From NCBI GenBank assembly GCA_026120185.1, contig JANUWF010002071.1, positions 1-64,000 of the forward strand: a DNA stretch of 64,000 bases, written 5' to 3'. The notes below the pieces were generated by a model. The model worked only from the letters and a program-made list of their open reading frames with translations, was not told where the DNA came from and did not search any database. Of the stretch, positions 11,105-24,600 are shown piece by piece. Made by a program: the position numbers and the translations under genes. This stretch comes from Voacanga thouarsii. Taxonomy: Eukaryota > Streptophyta > Magnoliopsida > Gentianales > Apocynaceae. Numbering within the stretch: the stretch's first letter is position 1; every line of letters begins with the position of its first letter.

Positions 11105-12374
11105 CAATGTTAAGAATAATACTTGTTACTATTATTATAAATATTTTCGTGACCTAAATAATTATTCACACTCATTGGAATGATTTCTATATTGCAACTT
11201 GGTATCTATCACTTGCAAAAATTAATAAATTTAGTGTTTAATTATTTATTTAATTATTTACTTGTCTATTAATATTTAATTAACTATTTATTTATTTTCT
11301 ATTACTAATTTAATACATAATAGTTGTGACTTATTATTTAATCATAATTTATTAAATGCTACTTGCTTGATAATCTATTAATCCGTTAATTTGTCAAGTG
11401 TTAATTAATTATTATTTGGTATTTGTTAATTATTTATTTATTTATTTATTGTTGTTTATCAATTATTATTTATCAAATATGATTTGATTAATAACTACTC
11501 ATTAATTATCTATTTTGTTATTTATTTATTAATCTATTATTATTTAATTTATATTTATTTATTATTATTATTATTACTCATATATTTACTTATTTAGTTA
11601 TAAGTTTGGTTGTCTGGCTCATGTTATTTAGACTAATATTCTAGTACATGTTAACTAATTAGTACTTGTTACTCTGATTGCCATATTGTTTAGCACATGT
11701 TCTCTTTTAATGCTTGAGAATCTGCTATTTGATCATTTGTAGTGTTGGAATCCCCCATATGTAAAGTTTGGTCAAGAGAAGGAATGTTGGGGAGAGGGGT
11801 TAGACTTTGGATGCTTTATCATGTTTATGAATTTGTGTTTGACTAAGGGTTTGTAATATTCTTGTTAGATGAAAGTGGGACCCAAGTTCAAGGTACAATT
11901 CACAAGGCCGAGGATTTGAGTAAGCTTGACAAGTAAGTTCTTGCCTAAAACTTATTTGTTAGACAAACGAAGTGTTGTAAGTTAAGTATGATTGCTGCTA
12001 TGGAATGGCAGTGTGTATTTGAAATGCAACCATGGTTATTTCTTTTCGTTTTTGATCATACACATTCTTTTTCTTGTTGAAACTAAATGTTTTGCTCAAA
12101 CAAAAGTTTCTAACTAAAATACTCAGTCTTTTGAATAAAAGATTCAAACTAAAAATAATTAACCATGATTGCATTTTCAAAATGGCAAAGCTTTTGTGAA
12201 TTTTCATTGCAAGGGTAAGCTAGTTGGAAGTAATTTTAGAAGGCTAGGAAAAGTCTTCCTATGGAGGCCTCCATTGGGAGATAAACTCTTTTTGGATAAA
12301 GTGCCAATGCTAATCAGTCAAGCCAGTCCTAGTTTGCAACTTAGTCGAAGTGAACTATTTTCCAGAGGTGGATA
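9633..12374 (+). mobile_element. Ty3/gypsy 3' LTR, truncated at its right end (A)
   Basis: Begins TGAAACCCCACC directly after the polypurine tract. It matches the 3421 bp LTR of copy B (46816-50236) for its first 2.7 kb, then stops at AGGTGGATAA, where CACTA-like DNA begins. The terminal GGGGTGTTACA seen in copy B is missing here. It contains a (TTA)n microsatellite and short conserved frames with no known domain. Confidence 0.8.
11035..11103. repeat. (TTA)n microsatellite
   Basis: About 23 uninterrupted TTA units inside the gypsy LTR. Copy B has a similar tract at 48270-48342, so it predates the duplication. Confidence 0.95.
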
Positions 12375-14449
12375 ATCAAAGTATTCTATTTTTTTAATAA
12401 AATAATAACAATATTAAATATTACATTCTATAATAAAATATTAAAATCTTAAAAAAGTTTAAATTTTTTTTATTTTAATATACACATATATTTTGACACA
12501 CAAAAATATAACATTCTATTTTAAATTCGTATAAATTCTTTTTCAAGAATAAATAAGTTAGAGATAAAATATAAAATATTTTTAAAACTTTTGACCATTT
12601 TAATCAAAATGTATGAAATAAAAATAAAAATAGTAAAAATTAAAATAAAAAAGGAAAAATAAATTCGTGGCAAATCCCTTGCAATTTGGTAGGGATTTGC
12701 CACAAACTAACACAATCCGTGGCAAATTTGTAACAATTTGCCAAGGAAAATAATTAATGAAATTAACATAATATTCCATGGCAAATTCGTGGTAGATTGC
12801 CATGGATTTGCCACAGAACACATAATAAAACTTTCTTGTTCTTTTTATGACTATTTTACCTAACATATAATTTGTATATTCTAAATGGTAATATAGTTAA
12901 TTGCATTGATATTTCTAATGGATTTTGTTGTAAAAAAAAAATTAGTAATTTTCGGAGGAATGAAATTTTTTAGATTGAAATTAATTTTAATTGTGCTGGA
13001 AGTTTTAATTTTTTTAAAATAAAAAGTTAAGAATTTAAAATAGTGGAAGCAAGGAAAATTTTAAAATAACCTATATTTATTGGTAAGATTATTCAAAGTC
13101 AATATATATAGTCACTCCTTTGCTTGAAAAAAATAAAATAAATTAATAAATTAGAATAAAAAAAAGGAAAAAAATGTCATGGCACATCCGTGGCAATCTG
13201 CTACGGAATTGCAGTGGAACAAGTCTAATTTTGTGATTTTGTGGCAAATCCGTGGCAATCAGCTAGGGATTTGCCACGCAACACAAAACAAAAATTTAAC
13301 CCTTGCTTTTTATCACTACTTTGTGTAACATACTTATTTTGCATGCTCTCAATGATAATATAGTTAATTATATTGATATTTTCAATGGGTTTTAAAGTCA
13401 AAATACAAAAAAATTATATCGTTTCTTTAAAACTTTTTATTTTAATACGAACATATATTTCGATTCTAAAAAATAATACATCTAATTTTCAATTCTATTT
13501 CAAGAACGAATGCATTAGAAAATAAATAAATCAAGATACTTACAAAATATTTTGTCGTTGTTATTTAAAAGGTATGGAACAAAAATTAATACAAACTAAT
13601 ATAATTAATAAATTAGAGCAAAAAAAGAAAAAAAAATGCCATGGCAAATCCGTGGCAATCTGCCACGGAATTGCCACGGAACAAGTCTAGTTTTGTGATT
13701 CCGTGGCAAATCCATGGCAATCAGTCACGAAACACATAATAAAAATTTAACTATTTTTTTTATCATTACTTTGCATAACATACCTTTTTGCATACTATCA
13801 ATGTTAATATAGTTAATTACATTGACATTTTCAATGGTTTTTATAGTCAAAATAAAATAAAATTATATCATTTCTTTAAAAAAATTATTTTAATACGAAC
13901 ATATATTTCGATACTAAAAAATAATCCATCTTATTTTCAAATTCATTTCAAGAATGAATGCATTAGAAAATAAATAAATCAATATACTTACAAAAACATT
14001 CCATCGTTGTTATTTAAAAGGTATGGAACAAAAATTAATACAAACCAATATAATTAATAAATTAGAACAAAAAAAGGAAAAAAGTCTGTGGCAAATCCGT
14101 GGAAATCTGCCAGGGATTTGCCATGGAATAAGTCTAATTTTGTGATTCCATGGCAAATTCGTGGCAAATGTTTGGCATAATTTTGCCACAAAAATTTTTC
14201 CATCACAAATCGGTGGCTAATGTTTGGCATAATTTTTTGCTATCGATTTGTGACGGAATATTTTTTCATCTCTACATGCTACTATTGCCATTGCAATTCC
14301 ATGGCAAACAGTCACGGATTTGCTATGGTATTTTTTTTCCCTCGCAAGTTACTTGTATTTTGCTATTTCCTGGCAAAATCCATCGCTGATTGCCACGGAA
14401 AAATTTTCATGACAAATGTCCGTGGTAGGTTTAAAGTTTTCTTGCAATG
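12375..14449. mobile_element. CACTA-like terminal fragment with GTGGCAAAT motifs
   Basis: From about 12660 onward this region is filled with CCGTGGCAAATC-like motifs in both orientations, in repeated blocks (near 12660, 13170, 13640 and 14090; the middle two blocks are clearly copies of each other). It ends TTTTCTTGCAATG at 14449, a decayed version of the CACTA end TTTTCTTGTAGTG. The last 300 bp parallel 3730-4015 and 63780-64000. No transposase and no opposite end were found. Its left border coincides with the truncation of the gypsy LTR at 12374. Confidence 0.65.
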
Positions 14450-15837
14450 GTTTTTATTAGACTTGCAAAACAATTATCTAAACATAGCAAAGGTGCATTA
14501 TTAATCCCTCGCTAAATTACAGAGGGATTAGGAGCAATTTCATGCACCAATTTTTCCCGCTAAGTGATGGTACAAAATCTCTCGGTAAGTTCTAGCTAGT
14601 TGCCAATAGATTAATGAGGGACAACGCCTTTTTGTCTCTAGGAAATTGTCCTACAGTAAACCCTCAGTGGTTTCTGAGCGAATTTGTTCTTTCTCTATTC
14701 CGTCGCAGGTATACGATAGATTTACAATCATTGGTCAAACTTAATTTTCTCTAACTAATACATCGGAAAGCCCTTGCTAATTAGTAAAGGCCCTTTTCCC
14801 TTACTAATATCTGTAGGTAAATTGTGTGTTTGTGTGTGTTTTTGGCAGTGAGAGTTGGGCTTTAGAGGTCCTAGTCGGTTTTTCCTTCCTTTACTCTATA
14901 GTTTGGACCGTAGAAATCTCTAGAAAAACATCTTGGAATTTGTGTCTGGTATTTGTACGATATCATACTATGGCCAGAGCTACCTCGTCCAGCTCAAGAA
15001 GCACTACTTCTCATAAGCTCTTGCCGCTAATTTTTCTTCGACTAGGTAGTGCTACTTGTTTTAGTTCTAGTAGTGCTGCTTCCTTTTAATGGTCCAGCGG
15101 TTTGTATTGGTCACCACAAACTGCATTGTTTCCCTTGAATTAGGCAGCGCCGCCGTCCCCACCCTCAAATGAAATTTCTTTACTTGAACTATGCATCCCA
15201 AGTGAGTCATTTTTCCTTTCTAAATTAGTGAGCTTGTAATATCCCTCTTTGATGGAGATCCATGTATTACTTAATCTGTGTTTGAGAATTATACATGGTA
15301 ATACGTGTTCTCACTTTCCACTTCATAGGGTGAAAAGCATCCCTATTAGCTTGCAATATTGTATATTTACTAATTTTGAGTAGATGTGTACAATACCTTG
15401 ACCCTTTTCTTACCATGAACCCGCGCATGAATCATACTAAGTGACATGGGTTGGCTTTTTGATTGAGAAATATCATATTTTAATATGAAATCGGTAGGAA
15501 TTAATATAATAATATCATGGTTTACATATAGTGAATGGAAGACATTATTATATTATTTGGATCCTCACTATCCCGTAAGCATCAAAGACTGAAGGAAAGT
15601 GTTACACGGTGAGAAAATGAAGGGAAGTGTTTAACAATTCTGAACTCTCTGAAACAAAGAAGAAACGTAGGAAAGTTGAGAAACTAAAAGAAGAACTGAG
15701 GACAAGAAAAAATCTAGCAATTTGACCCTACTGATAACATTTTGTAGATTGAAGATTAATTCAGTGGAACTTCAGCTTAAGAATTCTTCGATGATTTTAG
15801 TAAATAAGGTTTAATCTATGGGCTTTATTGTAGGCGT
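14450..15837. other. Unrecognised intergenic stretch
   Basis: No convincing gene. A 9 bp perfect inverted repeat (TAATCCCTC at 14502-14510 and GAGGGATTA at 14522-14530) could form a small hairpin. An 87-codon frame (14826-15089) with a serine run has no recognisable domain. The 3' LTR expected here for the minus-strand Copia element was not found. Confidence 0.4.
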
Positions 15838-17819
15838 TCATAATAAAACGAGCTTATCTGTCTGAGCAAAGAGATTCAAATTGAGGAGGAGATCGAGAAT
15901 TCCTCCACGGACGATACCCATACTTTCTATATGACTTCCAAAAATAGTTACAGGTAAACTTTTAGTAAAAAGATTAGCAAGATTTTCACCAAAAGAAATC
16001 TTGCACACTTCTACATCTCCACGTTGAATGATCTCCCTAAGTAGGTGATATTTACGTTTAATATATTTACCACGCTGATGGCTGCGTGGTTCTTTTGCAT
16101 TTGCCACTGCTCCACTGTTGTCACAGTATAAACAATTGGCTTGAGATGCAGAAGGAACCACTTCAAGTTCTATCAAGAACTTCTTCAACCATACTACCTC
16201 TTTAGCTGCTTCACAAGTTGCCAGATATTCAGCTTCCATTGTACAGTCAGCAATACAAGATTGTCTGATACTTCTCCACATAATTGCACCACCACCTAAG
16301 TTGAAAACAGAGCCTGAGGTGGACTTGCGAAGATCTTTATCAGCTTGAAAATCAGAATTAGTGTAACCTATAGGTACCAATTCTGGAGTTGAGTAAACTA
16401 GCATATATCCCCGAATTCTGTGAAGATACTTGAATATATGCTTGACTGATGTCCAGTGTTCCGGTCCTGAGTTTGACTGATATCTACTGACCATCCTAAT
16501 AACATGACAAATGTTTGGACGAGTACAAAGCATAGCATACATGAGACTTCCTACAGCTGATGCATAAGGAACCTGTTTCATGTACTCAACTTCATTAGGA
16601 GTTTTAGGACTATGCTTCTGAGATAACTGAATTCCATGTCTGAAAGGCAATTGACCTTTCTTGGAATTTTGCATTGAAAATCTCGTCAGTATTTTGTCAA
16701 TATATGAAGCTTGAGATAAAGCTATCTGTCTGTTCTTTCTATCCCGAAGGATCTGAATGCCCAGAACATATCTTGCTTCTCCCAATTCCTTTATATCAAA
16801 CTGTTTACCCAACCAACTTTTCACCAATGTTAATGTTCTTACATCATTTCCAATGAGAAGGATGTCATCAACATACAGTATGAGAAAAATCACCTTACTA
16901 TCTATAATTCTCTTATAGACACAAGGTTCATCAGGATGTTGATTAAAACCATAAGTTTTAATGGCTTGATCAAACCTGATATTCCATGATCTAGACGCTT
17001 GTTTAAGCCCATATATGGACCTATTCAACTTACAAACTTTTTGTTCTTGACCTTCTTGGATAAAACCATCTGGTTGTACCATGTAGATACATTCGTCAAG
17101 ATTTCCATTAAGGAAAGCTGTCTTGACGTCCATTTGCCATACTTCATAGTCGAAGTGAGCTGCAATGGATAGGAGGATTCTTATAGACTTTAGCATGGCC
17201 ACAGGCGAGAAGGTTTCCTCATAGTCAATACCTTCTCGTTGGGTATAACCCTTAGCAACCAATCTAGCTTTGAAAGTTTTCACTTTCTCGTCTACTCCTC
17301 TCTTTCTTTTGTAGACCCATTTGCACCCAATAGGTTTTACCCCAATAGGCAGGTCCACAAGTTCCCAGATGGAGTTAGTGTACATGGATTTCATTTCTGA
17401 ATCCATTGCACTCTTCCAATAGTCTGTGTCTATGTCCTCTACAACTTCTTTATACATGGCGGGATTCTCTTCTTCCTCAAAAGAGACTGCTTGAAAAGCT
17501 TCTCCATAGAGTAAGTATCTACAGGGACGTCGAATGACTCTCCCACTACATCTAAGCTGTGGAGGTTCCTAGATGATTGGACTTTCCTCCTCCTGGTTGA
17601 CTGGAACTAGATTTGCTGATTCCTCAACGACTGGATTTTGAACAGGGGCAGGAGGTTCTTCCACTCTATGTGCCGAAAAGCCAGTGGGTATAGAAGGTGT
17701 AACATCTATTTCTCTCCCACTGGAATCTGGCATGTTAAGTGGCATAGATACGAATCCTCCACGTGAATCTTGAGTATGGGTTTCAGTAACCATTTGCTTG
17801 GGATTATCTCCCTTGATTT
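15838..17819 (-). pseudogene. Copia reverse transcriptase and RNase H (minus-strand element)
   Basis: A 539-codon frame (15838-17457) holds a nearly complete Copia RT and RNase H: WELVDLP...GCKWVYKRK at the RT start, [25 protein letters not shown], the catalytic [12 protein letters not shown], then the RNase H segments MEAEYLA and [16 protein letters not shown] and the C-terminal ANLFTKSLP. The frame extends upstream across one in-frame TAG (near 17569) into the proline-rich linker after integrase, until the nested element begins at 17820. YVDD is intact, so this part decayed less than the rest. The polypurine tract and LTR that should follow the stop at 15838 were not recognised. Confidence 0.9.
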
Positions 17820-19838
17820 TGTTGGATTGTATGCCCACTTAGACAAGGTTTCTAATGTAAAATCGAATATTTTAATAAAAGAATTTATTTTCAGAAATTG
17901 TTTGTGAATTTACTTTTTGTTTGTGCACAATTTTTGTTTGGAACAAACCCATTGTGTTTAAATAAGTGGTCCATGCGAATGGTGGTCTTTCACAGTAAGG
18001 TATGGATCATGGGTTATTTAACACATAAACATTAGTTCTTAACCTATTGATGAGACTGAGAATGTCATCATGTTTAGGTAATTATGTTATGAATTCCAAA
18101 TAGGGAATGACTTACTTTTAGCCAGTGAGTAGTCCACTCACTTCATGACATAAGTGCATTTCTAATACGTAGGACAGGACCTGTAGTAGTGGTTTCTAAA
18201 AGTACTATATGATAGAAACCTAGACTACTACCGCTACAGCGTGGACTAGTACTCTACGACTTGAGTATAAGTTGTTGGTCTGACGAAGCTGGAAGCATAT
18301 GCTTTGATATGCTATAGTTGAGGTTCTATAGTAGAACCAATATACTTGTGTATTGGGTATATGTAACTAGTTAGTTAAGACAGACTTGTACAAGATAGTT
18401 TCTACACTATATCGCCCCTTATGGTTGTCCGAATGGTCTAAAATGTCCACGGTCCTGGGAAACATGACTTGGATGTTTGCTTTAGGGTAGCTCCCTTGAA
18501 AAGCGGAAACACTCCAGGAAGTCGTGGATCATTGGACTAGAAGCCTAAGGATGGTAGATGTCATTTAGAGGGGTGTTAGTACACTTCTTCCTCTCTAAAT
18601 GTACGGCGATGTGTGGAGGGGTATTTTAGTCATTTCACCTGTAGGTCGGAGACTTTGCTAATGCAGCATTGTCCTTGGGGTCAATATTTCCTTATGGTGA
18701 TATTAGAAAATATTTAAAATTCAAAATACAGCTATTTATATAGCAGGGGTATTTCGATCATTTTAGCAGCCAAGGCGATGTGTCTTTTTGGTCCTCGGAA
18801 TAGCCCGTAAGTCCTAACTAATTTTAGGTTGAGGAATTGGTCTCAGTTTAAGAGGATTTTATTTTATTTGATTTTATTCAGGATGTCTAATTTATTATTA
18901 GACTGGAATAAAATAAATAAATAAAATAAAATAGGAGTTGGGAGAAATTAATTATCTAGTTTAATTGTTTAATTAAGTATTCAGGGCCTAGGTCCAGTAT
19001 GAATAATTAGGAAATTAACCTGGGCTTAAACTAGGGGAAATAATTAATGTTTAATTATTTATATAAGCCCAAGAAATAAATAATTAAAGATTAATTATTT
19101 TGGTTCATTTGGGCTCATTAATTATTTATTGGGTTATTTATATAAGCCCAGGAAATAAATAATTAATGTTTATTATTTTGGGCCTTTTGGGTCCAAGAAA
19201 AATAATAAATATTATTTTGGCCCAATAGCTTAGACCGTAGGGTTTTTTCCAGATACAGTTAATAAGAGTTTAGGATTAAGCCAAACTTATTCTCAGGATA
19301 ACATCCGGGTGTTTTGAAATATGATATCCTGGGGATATGTTTATTAGATAATGAGAGACCTAGTTTTGGCTGACCAATAAACAAGTCTCTGGTAGAAGAA
19401 AAACCCTAATCTCCCTAAAAAACAGTGTCTCACGTAGGTCTCCCTCTCTCTCTCTCACTTCTCTTCATCCTCTGTGTCTTCTTCTTGGAGCTTTGCTAAC
19501 CAATAGCAAGAGAACCTAGAAGATTTGAGACCATTCTTCTTCTCCGTTGTGTTCACCGACTAGAGGTTGGACTGTGGCATATTCTGAGAGCTAAAAGGCT
19601 TGGCGTTCATGCAAACAAGGTGAAGTAGGAGGCTAGCGGGTTTTCAACCGGAAGCTTCTTCAAGTGGGCAAGGCGAAGCGATTCCTATCATTCAATCCAC
19701 TCCTACTCAACCTAGTAGGTTTAAAGCGCGCAAAGGTATGATCTTTACACTTCCGTGTGGCCTTTAAGGCTTGCGGGGTTTTTTTTCTCTGGTTTTTTTT
19801 CCCGTGAGTGCATGCCCCTCTATTTTTTCCGTCCCTCA
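17820..19838 (+). repeat. 5' LTR of plus-strand Copia element
   Basis: Starts TGTTGGATTGTATGCCC and ends CCCTCA. It contains AT-rich blocks with repeated TAATTATTTAT motifs (about 18950-19220) and a CT-rich tract near 19440. It is nearly identical to 25529-27539. Confidence 0.9.
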
Positions 19839-19841
19839 ATT

Positions 19842-19853
19842 TGGTATCAGAGC
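19842..19853 (+). promoter_or_regulatory. Primer binding site (initiator-Met tRNA type)
   Basis: TGGTATCAGAGC, three bases after the LTR end, is complementary to the 3' end of plant initiator-Met tRNA, the usual Copia primer. Confidence 0.9.
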
Positions 19854-21607
19854 CAATGGTTCTTTGATCAATATAGGGAGCATGGTAGTTAATAAAAATG
19901 GAGAAGATGATTATACCTGTGATCCTTCGCTGTTTTGGTATGGGATAGCATCACTGTGAGCTTCACCGTTGAAGCATAGGTATCTCTGTAAAATTTTTGG
20001 CTTTGATGTTTGATCGTGTAAACCCAATTTAAATGGGTATAGGCGATTGTGGTTTTGTTTTGGATGAGTTTTTGTGAGTAATAATGTCCAAAGAAGCCAA
20101 AGAAATAAGGAAAAAAACGAAGAAGAAGCCTCTGCAATTTTCGCGCGAAACAGAAGAAAAACGAAGAAGGAGGCACTGTTCATAAGCCGTCGCCTAAGCC
20201 AAGCCGGCGCCAAGCCTCGAACTGTTTCTGTGAGAGGAGCCGTGTGATTGGAGCCACTGGAGCCGGCTTGATTCATGAAATTGGAAGCCGAATTCAATTG
20301 CAAATTCTTCCACACGGGTCATGCAGCTGGGTCGGAGCCGCCATTCGGATAAACACGCGGGTCAGCGGGTGGTTCGGGCGGGCGGGCGGCTTGGTGGGTT
20401 GAGGCAGCTGATGATCCGGTGCGGCTGGTGCACCGCGGCCACAGTGGACCACAGGCCACTCTGGCGCGGATCCAGTGCGGCCGGTGCAGTGGACCTCCAA
20501 CTATTTTTTTTATTTTTTTTCATTTTAGATCCCATACCAGGCAAAGTTAATATTTCTGCAATATTTTATATTCTTGGAATATATTTGCATGAAAAATATT
20601 AGTAAGAGATTTTAGGATTAAACAAGATAATTAATTAATTAATGTATTTAATTCTATTATTTGGGCACTTAGGTTTAAAAAATAGAAAAGTATGAAAATG
20701 TTTACTATTTTCGAGCATGCTATTTTTTTGTGTACCTATATGTGCTTTTTCTCAAAGACCAAAGTCTTTGGTAACATTTTTGACAAGAAAAATATTTTTT
20801 TCAAAAATTAAATGGTTATTTTAATTTGTACAAAAATTAATCCTTGAATATTTTCTCAATGGATTTAATCATTGACATAGAAAATATATTGGATTTAGAT
20901 ATTTTTGTAAATTAAAATAGAGAGCCATTTTGTTTTGTTTTGGACTAGAAAAATTGTTTTGTCAAGTAAACTTGACACCAAAGTCTCTAGAAAATTTTAA
21001 TTGGAAATTTTTTAAATCATTAAGTTTTAACTTAAATAAAATTAGTCCATGGAGAAATCTCTCAAAGGATATAAGCCTTGACATAGAGATTTTAATGGAC
21101 TTAGATATTTTATTTTTGAGTTAAGAAAAACTTAATGGAAATTTCAAAAGGATATTTTTCAGAAAACCTTTATTTTAAAAGACTAAGTGGGAGAGGGGTT
21201 CCAATGGCCCCACGGCTTCCATCACGGTCCTCATTAGAGATCATGGGTCCCCTCGCGTCACCCTGGGAGTGAACTCGTATAGGATGGGGATACCACAAGG
21301 ATCTAGATCTAATGGAAGGATGTAATTAATAACCCGAGGCACGTACTATGATCGGCTAGCCCACGTTGGAGGTCATAGTGCGAGGTATGTCCATAGGAAA
21401 TGAGAGGAAACGGCCATCCCACGATGGAGTTATCCTCTAGATCATTACCTAGAGGGGAAATTAATTTGTGGTGGTTAATACATTTAGCTTAGGAAACTAT
21501 TAATCTTCTCAAGAAGCTATGTCAGTTTTCCTAAGAGCCAAATTATTTTTAGTGCACAAATTTTATTTTGTTTTCACAAACTAAATTCTTTCTTTCGATT
21601 TTCAGAA
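19854..21607 (+). other. Leader of plus-strand Copia element
   Basis: An untranslated stretch of about 1.75 kb between primer site and gag. It includes a GC-rich island (about 20330-20500, with runs such as GGGCGGGCGGGCGG) in otherwise AT-rich DNA. Short frames on both strands here lack recognisable domains. Confidence 0.6.
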
Positions 21608-24600
21608 ATGGCGGGAGGTTCTTTTAGTCCATTGGCCGTTATTCTCAGGGAGAATAAGTTAACGGGTCCAAACTATGTGGATTGGAAAAGGAACCTGGAC
21701 ATAATACTCACAGCTGAAGAGTATAAGTATGTCCTTTACGAGACCTGCCCTGTTATCGGGGAAGGTTCTACCGCCGAAGAGCGAGAGGCTGAGAAGGCGT
21801 GGAAGAAGGTTGATGAAATGGCACGCTGCTATATGTTAGCCTCCATGTCTAATGTGTTCCAGTTAAAACACAAGCACATGGCTTCTGCATATGACATTAG
21901 TCAATCATTGGCTACTATGTTCGCGGACAAGAGCCAGCCCGCAAGGCAGGAGGCTCTTCGAACTATTGTAAACACTAAGATGGCTGAGGGAGCATCACTC
22001 TGAGAGCATATGCTCAAGATGATTGCTGCTTTCGAGGAGGCAGAAATCTTAGGGGTTGTCATTGACCCTGAGAGCCAAGTGGACATGGTTCTCAAATCTC
22101 TACCGGGCTCCTTCACTCAGTTCAAGTTGAACTATGACATGAACAAACTGAACATGAGTTTGACTGAATTGATGAAGGAGCTCCAGATGGCGGAGAAGGT
22201 CATAAAGCCACAGTCAAAGGCCATGATTGATAAGGCTTCTTCCTCAAGAACTGGGCCTAAACCCAGAAAGTTCAAGACGAAGAAGGGGAAAGCAGCAGCC
22301 CAGCACAAGACCCAACCCAAGGACAAACCAAAGGGTAAGTGCTTCAAATGTGGGAAGAAGGGACACTGGAAAAAGGAGTGTCCAGATCTTCAAACCAATA
22401 AAAACCCCACAGGTAATGTTTTCTATCTAGAGTCCATATCAATGGTAGGATCAACTTCCACTTGGATTGTTGATTCAGGAGCCACTGTTATATCTGTAAC
22501 TCCTTGCAGGGGTTTAAAAAGATAAGAAGACTCAAGAAGGGCGAACATGGGCTTCGAGTGGGTAATGGAGCACAAGTCTGGGCCCTTGCAGTGGTAGAGC
22601 TGGATCATATTTTTTATTGTAATAAGATAGTGGTTTTAAAAGATATTTTATATGTACCTGGTTTTCGTCAGAATTTGATTTTAGTTGCAAAATTTATTAA
22701 TCAAGGATATTCTGTATCTTTCCATTCTGATATTTCTATCAGTAGAGATGGAGAAATTTTGTGTACTGGGCACATGTATGGAAATTTGTTCTTTTTAAAC
22801 CCTATTAACAACCAATCAAATAACGCTCAGTCTGAACTTTTAACTAAGAAGAGAAAGACCAATATCAATGATTCATACCTTTGGCATCTAAGGTTGGGTC
22901 ATATTAACTCAACCAGGATTCAGAGGCTAATCCATGATGGGCCTTTGGGCTCATTGAGATTGGAAAGTTGGCCTCAGTGTGAATCCTGCCTGATGGGAAA
23001 GATGACCAAAAGGTCATTTACACCAAAGGCGGATAGAGCCAAGGAGGTGTTGAGTCTTGTTCACACTGATGTGTGTGGTCCGTTGTCTACACCAGCTAGA
23101 GGAGATTTTGAGTACTTCATCACTTTCACGGATGATTGTACGATGTATGGTTACATTTACCTGATGAGACGCAAGTCTAACTCTTTTGACAAGTTCAAGG
23201 AGTTTAAGACTGAAGTGGAGCGTCGGACAGGTAAATTAATCAAAACCTTACGATCGGATAGTGATGGAGAGTACCTCTTAGGTGAATTCAAGGACTACAT
23301 GATACATCATGGGATAGTATCCCAGCTCTCTGCGCCGAGAACACCCCAGCAGAACGGATTAGCTAAGAGAAGGAACAGGACATTGATGGAAATGGTCTGA
23401 AACATGATGTCTCATGCTACTCTTCCAGTATCCTTTTGGGGATATGCCCTGGAGACAGCGGCATATATTCTGAACTTGGTGCCTTCCAAGTCAGTACCTA
23501 GGACTCCTTATGAGATGTGGACTGGGTGTAAGCCAAGTCTGAATCATCTCAGGATTTGGGGTTGTCCAACTTATGTACTAGTCAAAGGAGACAAGTTGGA
23601 ACCAAGACCAGAATTATGCTATTTTGTTGGCTATCCAAAAGGGACAAACGGAGGTTACTTGTATTATCCTAAGGAGCAGAAGGTGCTAGTCAGTACCAAT
23701 GCTAGATACTTGGAAGATGATCAAAGTACTTCCACTAAAGGTTCTATGAGGTTGGAACTTGAGGAGAAGTTATCTACGGAATCAACTTCTTCTGACCTGA
23801 TTGTGGAACAAGAAGAGGCACAGCCTTAAGAGCTTGTGCAAGTGGAGCCTCGTCGTAGTGGGAGAGTGTCTAGGGTTCCGGATAGATGGACTGGAGAAGC
23901 CTTTGAGTTAGTCTCTGACCATCAGGAACAAGACCCCACTAGATACGAGGAGGCTATTGCTGATGCCGATACAAATCTTTGATATGAAGCAATGAAAGCC
24001 GAGATTGAGTCTATGTACCTCAATCAGGTTTGGGATCTTGTAGATTCACCTGAAGGGATAAAACCCATTAGGTGCAAGTGGGTGTACAAGAGAATGAGGG
24101 GAGCGGATGGGAAGGTGAAAACCTTCAAAGCTAGGCTTGTGGCGAAAGGGTATACTCAGAAAGAAGGTGTCGACTATGAGGAAACCTTTTCCCCGGTAGC
24201 CATGCTTAAATCCATCCGCATCCTCCTTGCCATCGCATGTCACTATGACTACGAGATATGGTAAATGGATGTCAAGACGGCATTCTTAAATGGCCATCTT
24301 AGCAAAGACATCTATATGTCCCAACCAGAAGGCTTCATTGCTGAAGGCCAGGAACATATGGTTTGCAAGCTTAAGAAGTCCATTTATGGACTTAAGCAGG
24401 CATCGAGAGCATGGATCATTCGTTTTGATGAGACGGTAAAGTCTTATGGTTTTATTCAAAACGAAGATGAACCATGCGTGTACAGGAAACTTGAAGGCAT
24501 TAATGTAGTTTTTCTTGTCCTGTATGTGGAAGACTTTCTACTCATTGGAAATGATGTAGGGACATTGTCATCTACAAAGGTTTGGTTGTCTAGTCAATTC

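Larger units (their letters stand above)
941..12374. repeat. Segmental duplicate, copy A
   Basis: This block is collinear with 40084-49617. Matching items in order are: 510 bp repeat units (941 with 40084, 1452 with 40599), Copia LTR remnant (5185 with 41621), gag-only LTR element (5692 with 42127), PR-10 pseudogene (8506 with 45041), gypsy tail and LTR (9633 with 46816). The match ends at AGGTGGATAA (12374 and 49622). Copy A keeps 1885-4590, absent from copy B. Copy A lacks about 105 bp near 8465 and about 690 bp at 8743 that copy B has. The left edge at 941 joins a gypsy LTR fragment that belongs at the right side of the same block, as a tandem-duplication junction would. Confidence 0.85.

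Noticed and set aside
14826..15089. 87-codon frame near 14.9 kb
   Set aside because: No recognisable domain or signal, flanked by transposon debris; not enough to call a gene.
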